Origin: Caldicellulosiruptor bescii DSM 6725
GTDB taxonomy: Bacteria > Bacillota > Thermoanaerobacteria > Caldicellulosiruptorales > Caldicellulosiruptoraceae
NCBI RefSeq assembly: GCF_000022325.1
Contig: NC_012034.1
Span: forward strand, 2,045,501-2,109,500
Direction of reading: 5' to 3'
Length of the DNA: 64,000 nt
Positions 9,085 to 17,674 of this stretch are shown here, piece by piece (within the stretch, counting starts at the first letter, position 1; each line of letters starts with the position of its first letter). Under the pieces are notes generated by a model. It saw nothing but the letters and a program-made list of their open reading frames with translations, did no database searches and was not told the origin of the DNA. A program made the position numbers and the translations under genes.

Positions 9085-12000
9085 TTAATATTTCAAAATC
9101 TTTTCAAGATTAACTATATAGTGAACAAACTCATCAAGCTTTATTGTCTCATAAGGGTCCAAATCGTTATCTACAATCCCAAGCGACATTATAGCAAGGA
9201 TAAACTTTTTGTACCTCCCATCGGGCACAAAGCTTGTTGACTTTGTAATAACAACGTTGTCAATCGAAGATGATGTCTTCTGTTCATACACCCTCGCCAG
9301 GATATATATCGCTTCTTGCCTTGTCAGATTCCCGTTTCTGACTTTTTCAATATCAATACCAAATACTCTTGTTATGAGTTTGGTTGCATAATCCTGTGAA
9401 AGGTTCTTATTAAAGTCACTGTAAAGCTCATTTAAGTTGTATTTTTGAACAACATATGCTATATCATCTTTGTACTTGCTGAGAGTGTAACTTGACACAG
9501 TCTGAGTTTTCAGCACTCCAAATGTGCCAGGCTTTTCAACATTAAAGGTTATACTGTTTGAAAGACTGTCAATTGAAAAACTGGTTACAAAGCTGCTATT
9601 CGAAAAGTCATATATAGCCCTTGTTTGGTTTGCTTGACCAGACAAACTTGCAAGCTTCAATGTAATATTTACAGGTTTTGCAAAGCTTGATACAACTTGT
9701 TCATCATTTTGGTAAAATCTGGCAGTTACCTTAAATGTTATCACATCAGAGTCAATGTCATACCCATATGAAGGTGGCAAAGCAGAAACTGAAGAAAGTT
9801 CTATTAAAATCATCACCAATCCTTTGTCAATTCCATATCTTTTTGAAATATTCTCAACCTCAGAAACATTCAAAGCACCCGGTGGAAGTTTTAACATACT
9901 ACTTTTGTATTTCAAAACAAAACTTTTCTGTAACTTCTCAAGTGCATCTGCCACCTTGTAAGAAAATAAAACCTGTCCTTTAGCAGTAGAGTAAATAGCT
10001 TTTGTAAAGTCTATAACAAACTCGTTCGAATTGATTCGCTGAATTTCATCCAAAGCATTTTGGTCATTGATATAAAGATAGTACTTATCAGAACTATTTT
10101 CAAGTACAATAGTAACCTGTTTCTGATTTTGAATATCCCTTATTCTGTTTTGTTCTTCTTCTTTGAGCTTTTGCTGCTGATTTTCAAAGTCGCTTTGGTT
10201 AAAAACTGTTCGCGCTAAAACCTCTGCAAAAATTGAAACCTTTCCAGTCGGAATATGAATGCTTCTCACCCTGACGTAATACAGGGTATTTGAACTTAAA
10301 TTCCCAATGTAATATTTATATACAGCAACTTTTGACGACACTACAGAAGCAGGCGAAATTGAACCAGAATATACCAAGGTATACACAGTACTATTTTCTT
10401 GCCTTACAAAAATCTGATATCCGTAATTTGGATTGCCGTTCCACTGGATTGTAAGTCCGTGTCCGCTCGAATCTCTTGATATTACTATCAAATTTTCAGG
10501 CTTTTCAATTGATGATGTTGTCACGGCAATGCTTCCCCAAAGCGACTCTCTGCCATTTTCTATAGCTTTTATAGAAAAATAGTATAGTGTGTTTGGAGCA
10601 AGGTTTTTAAATGTCACAGGAGATGTGACATCAATATATATCCTTGCACCAACAGGAGAGTTTTGCGAATACACGTCATATACAACCTCTTCGACTACAA
10701 AAGTTGAATCAGATACCTGCCTGTAGATTTCAACCTTTTGTCTGAGTGTTTTGACAAAGTGATCCTTGACCTCATCTACGCTGAGTTTATTGCTCTCTAA
10801 CGTTCTTGAAGTTTGCAAAATGACATATGACTGACCTGGTTTTGTATCCCATCTGAGCTTCACAGAGGTCTGGGTCACTGCATCATCCTCAGGTGCAATC
10901 ATGAAATTTTTAGGAATCTCTGGCTGTGAAATAGTAGGTGGCACCTGTTGAGGTTTTGTTAAAGCAACATATGCCTTACTAAATTCTGAAAGATAGTCTT
11001 TGTCAAGATAAACTCTTACTTTAAACCTGATATAATAAGGAGTATTGCTTTTAAGATTTGATATATCAATATAATTCGAAATATTCTCTGATGGAAGTTC
11101 AAAGTAAACCTTTACATTCTTTTCATCCCAAGAGGACTCACAAACATATACCTGATAGTATACCTTTTCAGAAACTGTCAAGCTCCCAGAAAAGTAAGCT
11201 GATTGCGATACATAATCTACTATCGCTTGATGAATCTTTGAGAGTAGATCGTCCTGATACACGTAAATCCTTATACCTGTCTCAGAAGGTACAATCTGTC
11301 TTACAAAATTGTCATCAACAGGTGGCACATTTAAAATGGCAATAGGTTTTGTTGTCCCAACAAATACAAGCGAAAAGTCAGATTTTTTCTGATTAGTAGT
11401 GTTTATTATTCTAATCTTGAAATAGTAAACTGTATTTGGTAGAAGATTTGATATTTTATATCTATACCTTGTGCCATCTAAAATTAAATCACTTGGCAAA
11501 AGACCATCTGTGTTTGGATTATATGTAGAAGAACTATAAACAAGCTTGTACACAGTAGGATTTCCATTTGCATCAAGAACATCTTTATATTCTGTTGAAA
11601 TCCAAATCTGATATACATAACTTGAGTCGTCTGAAACGGGTTTATCAAACGAAACCTCAATCTCTGTCTGTGAAATAGTTTCAGCTCTGCAGTTTTTAGG
11701 TGTTGGTGGAATATCACCAAGCTCTGTAACAGAAACTTTTATGAGAGCAGAAGGAATTCTTGTACCATCTGCAAAAATGGCTTCTACTCTTATGAAATAG
11801 TATTTTGTGGTCATAGAAAGACCAGGAATGTATGCTTCGTTCTGGTTATATGAGGTTGTTGCAAATATGTTTTGTGGTGGAAGGTTGTCCCTCGGAAGCT
11901 CATTCGCGCTTGTCGCATAATATGCACGATATCTTATCTCATCTTGTTTGTAGTTTCCAGGGTCAACACCTCGCCACTGAACTCTTACTAAAGCTAAAGT

Positions 12001-12882
12001 CTTCCCATCTTTTTCTATCTCACCTATCTTTGCAGCACTGACTTGCATAAGCGTAGGACATGCAATGTTTGTAAGAGGCTTGTAAATCACTTTTGTACTA
12101 TCCATTTTCGGATTCATAAGAATGTAATATATTGTACCTGGCACAAGTTCATATGTGTCAATTCCATCATACTTGTCATAAACAGTCATATTTACTGTTT
12201 GGTTGATTTCCTGCGCAAACTGCTGAACACCTTCTTTATAAAGCTTTATAGGAATTGTAATATTGTTTTCCTTTTGATACTTGTAAATTTCATTTGTATT
12301 ATTATCAACATAATACTGATTAGCATCTGATGCTGTTTGGCTTTTTCCTACAAAAACGTTGTAACCCCTAAATCCAATGTCTGGTTGAAAATCATCCGAT
12401 ACATTGATTTTGTTAAAGGTTATTAAAAGTTTTGGATGTTCACCGCCTGAGCCAAGAGGTATATCCTCTTCTTTTTCTGGGTCTGGTTCTGGCTGAGCAT
12501 AAAGTTTAAACTCTGTTATAACATAAATTGATTGCGAAGTTATAATCTGTTCATCTTCATTTTTGGCAACTACAGTTATTTTATACACTGTGGCGCTTTT
12601 GAGCCCTGTTATATCGCAGTATGTATTCTGGGTTACCGTTTGAAAATCTACCTGGGAATTTGAAGATGCAGCGTAAACTTCATATAATACTGCATCTTCA
12701 ATGGGATTCCATATTATAGAAATAGAATTTCTTGTTATTTTATAAACTCCACTATTATCTCTTTGCACAGTTATATTTAAAGATGTTGAAAGGGTTTGTG
12801 AAAATGATTGAATGTTAAAGTTGGAAAATAAAAATGAAATCAAAATTAAAATAGAAACCACTCTTTTTATGTTTTTAAACAT
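9085..12882 (-). CDS. Giant fibronectin type III protein with C-terminal SLH-like region
   Basis: 1265 residues. An N-terminal signal (VSILILISFLFSNFN) precedes at least six FN3 modules, seen in TVYKITVVAKNE, TKYYFIRVEAIF, TVYYFKIRIINT, TLYYFSIKAIEN and TLYYVRVRSIHI. A Gln/Glu-rich linker (QQQKLKEEEQNRIRDIQNQK) separates these from a beta-rich part and a degenerate SLH C-terminus (NLTRQEAIYILARVYEQ). The order matches the downstream paralogue, so the two probably arose by duplication and then diverged. The start follows AAGGTGGGA. Role in envelope structure is inferred. Confidence 0.82.
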   Translation of the reverse strand: MFKNIKRVVSILILISFLFSNFNIQSFSQTLSTSLNITVQRDNSGVYKITRNSISIIWNPIEDAVLYEVYAASSNSQVDFQTVTQNTYCDITGLKSATVYKITVVAKNEDEQIITSQSIYVITEFKLYAQPEPDPEKEEDIPLGSGGEHPKLLITFNKINVSDDFQPDIGFRGYNVFVGKSQTASDANQYYVDNNTNEIYKYQKENNITIPIKLYKEGVQQFAQEINQTVNMTVYDKYDGIDTYELVPGTIYYILMNPKMDSTKVIYKPLTNIACPTLMQVSAAKIGEIEKDGKTLALVRVQWRGVDPGNYKQDEIRYRAYYATSANELPRDNLPPQNIFATTSYNQNEAYIPGLSMTTKYYFIRVEAIFADGTRIPSALIKVSVTELGDIPPTPKNCRAETISQTEIEVSFDKPVSDDSSYVYQIWISTEYKDVLDANGNPTVYKLVYSSSTYNPNTDGLLPSDLILDGTRYRYKISNLLPNTVYYFKIRIINTTNQKKSDFSLVFVGTTKPIAILNVPPVDDNFVRQIVPSETGIRIYVYQDDLLSKIHQAIVDYVSQSAYFSGSLTVSEKVYYQVYVCESSWDEKNVKVYFELPSENISNYIDISNLKSNTPYYIRFKVRVYLDKDYLSEFSKAYVALTKPQQVPPTISQPEIPKNFMIAPEDDAVTQTSVKLRWDTKPGQSYVILQTSRTLESNKLSVDEVKDHFVKTLRQKVEIYRQVSDSTFVVEEVVYDVYSQNSPVGARIYIDVTSPVTFKNLAPNTLYYFSIKAIENGRESLWGSIAVTTSSIEKPENLIVISRDSSGHGLTIQWNGNPNYGYQIFVRQENSTVYTLVYSGSISPASVVSSKVAVYKYYIGNLSSNTLYYVRVRSIHIPTGKVSIFAEVLARTVFNQSDFENQQQKLKEEEQNRIRDIQNQKQVTIVLENSSDKYYLYINDQNALDEIQRINSNEFVIDFTKAIYSTAKGQVLFSYKVADALEKLQKSFVLKYKSSMLKLPPGALNVSEVENISKRYGIDKGLVMILIELSSVSALPPSYGYDIDSDVITFKVTARFYQNDEQVVSSFAKPVNITLKLASLSGQANQTRAIYDFSNSSFVTSFSIDSLSNSITFNVEKPGTFGVLKTQTVSSYTLSKYKDDIAYVVQKYNLNELYSDFNKNLSQDYATKLITRVFGIDIEKVRNGNLTRQEAIYILARVYEQKTSSSIDNVVITKSTSFVPDGRYKKFILAIMSLGIVDNDLDPYETIKLDEFVHYIVNLEKILKY

Positions 12883-12968
12883 TTTTTATCCCACCTTAAA
12901 ACGCGCTTAGAATTTGTGTTTTTCAAAGATATAATCGGCAACAAATTGCCATTTTTAAAGCACATTTC

Positions 12969-14126
12969 TTACACAAACATATCGCTTCCACAAAATTCCT
13001 CAGGTTTTTTACTGCTTTTCCCAAAATAAAATAAAAGTGCTTCTTTTATTCTTTTTGAGGCATTTCCATCACCATAAGGGTTTATAGCTTTTGCCATCTT
13101 AAGATACTCTTCTTCATCTGTTAAGAGTTTTGTAACAATCTGAATTATCCTTTCTTTCTGTGTCCCTGCAACTACAACTGTCTTTGCTAAAACAGCTTCT
13201 GGTCTTTCTGTTGTGTCGCGCAGAACAACAACAGGTTTCCCCAAAGACGGTGCTTCTTCCTGAAGCCCACCAGAGTCTGTTAAAACCAAATAGCTTCTTG
13301 CAATGAGGTTGTGCATATCATCAACGTCAATTGGATTTATCAGTTTTATCCTTGGATGGTCTTTTAAAATCCTGTACGCAACATTCTTGACATTCGGATT
13401 TAGATGTACAGGATATACAAAAACTACATCGTCAAACTCATTTGCAATCTTCAGGACAGCCTCAAAAATATTCTCAAGCGGTTTTCCAAAATTTTCTCTC
13501 CTGTGGGCAGTGAGAAGAATTACTCTCTTTGAAAAATTTATATTGTTTAGACTATCTTCCTTGAACACATAGTCTTCTTTCACAGTAAATTTAAGTGTAT
13601 CAATCACAGTGTTACCAGTCACAAAGATGCTTTCTTCTTTTACTCCTTCTGCCATCAAATTTAACTTCGCCTTTTTTGTGGGGGCAAAATGAAGGTCGCT
13701 CAGCGCTGCCGTAAGCTTTCTGTTCATCTCTTCTGGAAAAGGTGAATATTTATTATATGTTCTCAAACCCGCCTCAACATGTCCTACCTTTGTTTTAAAA
13801 TAAAAACTTGCAAGTGCTGATGCAAATGTGGTTGTTGTGTCGCCATGGACAAGCACAATGTCTGGTCTTTCTTTCTCCAAAACCTTTTCAAATCTCAAAA
13901 GCACATCAGAAGTTATAGAAAATAAGCTTTGGTTGTATTTCATTATGTCAAGGTCATAACCAGGCTTTATATCAAAAATCTCAAGTACCTGGTCAAGCAT
14001 CTGTCTGTGCTGTGCTGTGACACATACTTTAACATCAAAATTAGAATCTTCCTGTAATTCTTTTACAAGTGGTGCCATCTTTATTGCCTCAGGTCTTGTT
14101 CCAAATACAATGAGTGTCTTTATCAT
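12969..14126 (-). CDS. wecB: UDP-N-acetylglucosamine 2-epimerase (non-hydrolysing)
   Basis: 385 residues, the usual length. Family motifs are visible: FGTRPEAIKMAPL at the N-terminus, TAQHRQMLD, HVEAGLRTY with FPEEMNRKL, TAHRRENFG, and TDSGGLQEEAPSLGKPVVVLRDTTERPE. The enzyme interconverts UDP-GlcNAc and UDP-ManNAc in the cytoplasm. UDP-ManNAc is a building block of secondary cell-wall polymers, the ligand of SLH domains, so its place beside three SLH genes is probably meaningful. It ends the envelope cluster on the upstream side. Confidence 0.95.
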   Translation of the reverse strand: MIKTLIVFGTRPEAIKMAPLVKELQEDSNFDVKVCVTAQHRQMLDQVLEIFDIKPGYDLDIMKYNQSLFSITSDVLLRFEKVLEKERPDIVLVHGDTTTTFASALASFYFKTKVGHVEAGLRTYNKYSPFPEEMNRKLTAALSDLHFAPTKKAKLNLMAEGVKEESIFVTGNTVIDTLKFTVKEDYVFKEDSLNNINFSKRVILLTAHRRENFGKPLENIFEAVLKIANEFDDVVFVYPVHLNPNVKNVAYRILKDHPRIKLINPIDVDDMHNLIARSYLVLTDSGGLQEEAPSLGKPVVVLRDTTERPEAVLAKTVVVAGTQKERIIQIVTKLLTDEEEYLKMAKAINPYGDGNASKRIKEALLFYFGKSSKKPEEFCGSDMFV

Positions 14127-14204
14127 TTAGAAGCCCATCCTCTCTTGTAATTTTCATGTGCCTTCCAAGTCAAAATCAGGTGTATACTTGTCTGTTGCCG
14201 TTTC

Positions 14205-15056
14205 TTAATCCTGAATGTATCCATAGTCAAGACCATTTTCCAGCACAAAGTTTACAACCTCTTGATATTCTTTTTTTGTAATCCTTCTTGAAATTTCTTT
14301 AAACTCTTTAGCCCTATACATAGGATAATACTGGCTCATAAGGCTTATCATAACTTTGCCTTTCAAGTTGTCTTTAATCCAGCTCAAAATCATTATAGAA
14401 TCATTTGTGTGCATTGGAAGTACCAAATGGCGAATTATAACACCTCTTTTCATTATACCATTTTCTATTACAACATCTCCAACAAGCTCAAACATTTTTA
14501 ATATTGACTTTGATGCAAATTCAAAATACCGAGGAGCATTGGAATACTTTTTTGCAATCTCATCATCAAAATATTTAAGGTCTGGCAAGAATATGTCCAC
14601 ATATCCTCTCAAAAGCTCTATGGTTTCTGGTTTTTCATATGAAGATGTGTTGTACACAATGGGAATTCTAAGACCCTTTCCCCTTGCAATGTCAATTGCC
14701 TCAATTATATATGGAACGTAAATGGTTGGCGTCACAAGATTTATATTGTGAGCACCTTTTGACTGAAGGTTCAAAAAGATAGTAGCAAGTTTATTTACAT
14801 CTATGAATGCTCCAAACCTCATCTGGCTTATCTCATAATTCTGGCAAAATATACAGCCCATATTGCACCCAGAAAAAAATACTGTGCCAGACCCGTTTTT
14901 GCCGGAGATACATGGCTCTTCCCAGAAATGCAAAAAGGCTTTTGACACCTTTATACCACCTACAATTTTGCAAAAACCAGTCTCGCCCTCAATCCGATTT
15001 ACCCCGCACTCTCGCGGACATATTCTGCAGCTTTTTAAAAGCTGTTGGGAAAGCAA
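14205..15056 (-). CDS. Radical SAM protein, PflA-like / YgiQ-unrelated single-domain type
   Basis: About 284 residues. It has an N-terminal CRICPRECGVNR motif and the radical SAM cluster motif GCNMGCIFCQNYEIS (C-x3-C-x2-C). It resembles the uncharacterised proteins annotated as putative pyruvate formate-lyase activating enzymes. No glycyl-radical partner is adjacent, so the substrate is unknown. I chose TTG at 15054-15056, which follows AAAGGGGGAG. A TTG at 15077 would overlap hemZ and has no ribosome site. Confidence 0.8.
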   Translation of the reverse strand: MLSQQLLKSCRICPRECGVNRIEGETGFCKIVGGIKVSKAFLHFWEEPCISGKNGSGTVFFSGCNMGCIFCQNYEISQMRFGAFIDVNKLATIFLNLQSKGAHNINLVTPTIYVPYIIEAIDIARGKGLRIPIVYNTSSYEKPETIELLRGYVDIFLPDLKYFDDEIAKKYSNAPRYFEFASKSILKMFELVGDVVIENGIMKRGVIIRHLVLPMHTNDSIMILSWIKDNLKGKVMISLMSQYYPMYRAKEFKEISRRITKKEYQEVVNFVLENGLDYGYIQD

Positions 15057-15073
15057 AAAGCCACTCCCCCTTT

Positions 15074-16489
15074 TCAAACATCAACATTCAGAATCCTTGA
15101 AATGTAGAGCTTTATGTCAGCAGGATTAAAAATCCTTTCAATCCTGTCGTCTTCATACACAAATTTTGACACAGCTTTTGCACCACATGCATAGATATTG
15201 TGCTTTTCCTGCATTATCATCACATTGTAAAGCCCTTCAAATCCCCTTTTGCAGTATCCAACGTTTTCAAAGTTTCCTATCATATTCTTCTGCCTGTACA
15301 TGTAGTATGGAATGTAGCCGTGCTCCTCCAAGATATATTGTGTCCAATTAAGAAGGTTATTTACAGTCTCCTCATCCATAAACTCATATTCATTCCATTT
15401 GAATCTTAAAAGGCTTGCCCTTTTTATGGAAAGTGTGTGAACGGTAATTGAAGCAGGAGAAAGCTTTAAAACATCCTCAATTGTCTTTTTATAATCATTC
15501 TCATCTTCACCAGGAAGCCCTAATATCACATCACTGTTTATATTTTTAAATCCATATTCTTTAGCCAACGCAAATGCCCTTTTTATATCCTCAAATGTGT
15601 GGTTCCTGCCTATTATTTTCAAAGTGTTGTCATTTGAACTTTGAGGATTTATGCAAAGCCTGATATTTAGCTCTTTGCTTTGATCTGCTAAAAGTTCAAG
15701 CAGTGATACATCAATTGTGTCCGGCCTTCCTGCCTCAAATGTGATTTCTCGAATATGGTCTTTTTCAAGATTCTCAAATAGATTTGTGAAAATCTTTTTT
15801 ATATTCTCTATGCCCAGCACTGCAGGACTTCCACCGCCAAAATAAATTGCAACAATCTTATTTCTGTTTTCCTCTATCTTTTGATATGTTTTTTCAAGTT
15901 CACAAATGAGGCTATCTGTATACATTCCTAATAAACTTTTTACCTGCCTTGTCATCTCGTGGCATGAAAAAGAACAGTAAAGACACTTAGTCGGGCATAT
16001 TGGAATACCTATGTACAAACAAGCCGAAAAAGGATCAAGCCTGTTTAAAACGCTCATTTCATTCTTTGCAACCTTTAAAAGAAGTTTTGATTTTTTCTCA
16101 GAAATATAATATCCTTCTTGCAAGAACTTGTATATCTCTTCCTCTTTCAGACCCTGCTCCAACAAGGGGTACACAATCTTTGTAGGTCTTATTCCTGTTA
16201 AAATCCCCCAGGGAAGCTCTCTTTTTGTCTCATCCTTTAAAAGGTCATAAATGTTTCTCCCAAATATTTTTTTTGACTCATGTTCATCATCAACGAGCAG
16301 AAAATCTTTTTGAATAGTCTTATTCCCTTTTTGAAGCTTCAGAAAGACTTTCATTTCCTCAAAATATGCCTCAAAATGAATATCCCCACCATGTCCAAAC
16401 TTTACTTCAGCACTAGGATAGAATGCTCTTATTATGTGTTGAAAATCATACAAAAACTTTTGGCTGTTTGAAAAATATGTTATTCTCAA
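15074..16489 (-). CDS. hemZ: Coproporphyrinogen III oxidase-like radical SAM protein HemZ
   Basis: About 471 residues. The radical SAM motif reads IPICPTKCLYCSF (C-x3-C-x2-C), with VAIYFGGGSPAVL following, typical of the HemN/HemZ family; the roughly 160-residue N-terminal region is characteristic of HemZ. Such proteins oxidise coproporphyrinogen III without oxygen or bind heme. I chose TTG at 16487-16489 (protein begins RITYFSNSQKF after the start), preceded by AAAGGGG. A TTG at 16531 lies directly in the T-run of the upstream terminator. The next gene follows without a gap. Confidence 0.85.
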   Translation of the reverse strand: MRITYFSNSQKFLYDFQHIIRAFYPSAEVKFGHGGDIHFEAYFEEMKVFLKLQKGNKTIQKDFLLVDDEHESKKIFGRNIYDLLKDETKRELPWGILTGIRPTKIVYPLLEQGLKEEEIYKFLQEGYYISEKKSKLLLKVAKNEMSVLNRLDPFSACLYIGIPICPTKCLYCSFSCHEMTRQVKSLLGMYTDSLICELEKTYQKIEENRNKIVAIYFGGGSPAVLGIENIKKIFTNLFENLEKDHIREITFEAGRPDTIDVSLLELLADQSKELNIRLCINPQSSNDNTLKIIGRNHTFEDIKRAFALAKEYGFKNINSDVILGLPGEDENDYKKTIEDVLKLSPASITVHTLSIKRASLLRFKWNEYEFMDEETVNNLLNWTQYILEEHGYIPYYMYRQKNMIGNFENVGYCKRGFEGLYNVMIMQEKHNIYACGAKAVSKFVYEDDRIERIFNPADIKLYISRILNVDV

Positions 16490-16549
16490 ATTGTGTTCTA
16501 CCCCTTTAGCAAAAAATGATTTTTTGTGCAATAAAAATAAAAAACTTAT

Positions 16550-16570
16550 AGCATTATTTTGTGCTATAAG
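16550..16570 (-). terminator. Rho-independent terminator after the MBL hydrolase gene
   Basis: CTTATAGCA and TGCTATAAG pair with a 3-nt core loop. On the minus strand the hairpin is followed by TTTTTTATTTTT. It separates the hydrolase gene from hemZ. Confidence 0.7.
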
Positions 16571-16583
16571 TCAGCATATGTAT

Positions 16584-17180
16584 TTAAAAATTCTTAAGCT
16601 CATCACCAATGGTAGTTGGCACACCGTGCCCAGGATAAACCTTTGTGTTCCTTGGAAGCACCAAAAGCTTTTCTTTTATAGACTCAAAGATCTGTCTTTC
16701 ATCCCCAAGTGGAAGGTCACACCTGCCAAAAGAGTCTTTAAATAGCGTGTCACCAGAAAACAAAATGTTATCATACAAAAAACAGCTCGAACCAGGTGTG
16801 TGGCCAGGGGTGTGTAACACTTTCAATGAAAAATCGGCAAACTCAAGTACATCTCCATCCTCAAAGTACCCATCACAGTTTATCTTTACTTCTGAACCAA
16901 TTAGATACGACAGGTTATATGCTGGATTTGATAGGATCTCCTTTTCGACCCTGTGCGCGTAAATTGGCAGTTTAAACCTCTGTTTTAGATAGCTGCAGCC
17001 CAAAAAATGGTCAAAATGTCCATGCGTCAAAAGTATAGCTCGTGGAATAAGGTCATTTTCAACAATAATGTTTTCAATTTTTGTTGCATCATCTCCTGGG
17101 TCAATAATGACAACCTCTTTTTTTCCAAATACATAACAGTTTGTCACCACATCCCCAACTTCAATACATTTTAAAAACAT
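16584..17180 (-). CDS. MBL-fold metallohydrolase, glyoxalase II-like
   Basis: About 198 residues, with the zinc motif THGHFDH, then HTPGHTPGSSCF, FSGDTLF and the C-terminal VYPGHG. This is the short, single-domain form common in Firmicutes and assigned to hydroxyacylglutathione hydrolase-like proteins; in organisms without glutathione the thioester substrate is unknown. The ATG at 17178-17180 follows AGAGGGGG. It sits downstream of dtd and rel in the same direction, a common arrangement in clostridia. Confidence 0.88.
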   Translation of the reverse strand: MFLKCIEVGDVVTNCYVFGKKEVVIIDPGDDATKIENIIVENDLIPRAILLTHGHFDHFLGCSYLKQRFKLPIYAHRVEKEILSNPAYNLSYLIGSEVKINCDGYFEDGDVLEFADFSLKVLHTPGHTPGSSCFLYDNILFSGDTLFKDSFGRCDLPLGDERQIFESIKEKLLVLPRNTKVYPGHGVPTTIGDELKNF

Positions 17181-17219
17181 CAAGTTCTTTACCCCCTCTA
17201 CTTTCTCGAAAAAACCTGC

Positions 17220-17669
17220 TCAGAAAATCTTCTTACTGTCGAGTAAAACTGTCACAGGCCCGTCATTTAATATACTTACCTCCATGTGTGCTTGAAAAAC
17301 TCCACATTCAACCTTTCGTACTTTCTGTTTGAGCTTTTCAACAAAATAGTTATACAACCTCTCTGCCTTTTCTTTTTCTGCTGCAAACATGAAATTTGGT
17401 CTTCTTCCCTTTCTTGCATCGCCCATTACTGTAAAGTTTGAGATAACCAAAACTTCACCGCCTACGTCCATCAAAGAAAGGTTAAACTTCGAGGTTTCAT
17501 CCTCAAATATTCTAAGGTTTGCAACCTTTTCACAAAGATAATCAGCATCCTCTTCTGTATCATCCTGTGCAACCCCAACAAGCAAACAAAGACCTCTTTG
17601 AATTCTTCCAACCTCTTTGCCGTCAACTATTACAAAAGCTTCTTTTACTCTTTGAACAACAGCTCTCAA
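17220..17669 (-). CDS. dtd: D-aminoacyl-tRNA deacylase
   Basis: 149 residues, full length. Signature segments: MRAVVQRVKEAFVIVDGK at the N-terminus, SNFTVMGDARKGRRPNF (the active-site region, with the variant SNFTV for the usual SQFTL), and the C-terminal NDGPVTVLLDS carrying the conserved G-P. It removes D-amino acids mischarged on tRNA. The TTG start follows GGAGG that overlaps the rel stop codon, so the two genes are coupled. Confidence 0.95.
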   Translation of the reverse strand: MRAVVQRVKEAFVIVDGKEVGRIQRGLCLLVGVAQDDTEEDADYLCEKVANLRIFEDETSKFNLSLMDVGGEVLVISNFTVMGDARKGRRPNFMFAAEKEKAERLYNYFVEKLKQKVRKVECGVFQAHMEVSILNDGPVTVLLDSKKIF

Positions 17670-17674
17670 ATTCT

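Noticed and set aside
9735-12330. Plus-strand frames inside the giant FN3 genes
   Set aside because: They lie antisense to long coding frames with clear domain patterns and have no ribosome sites.
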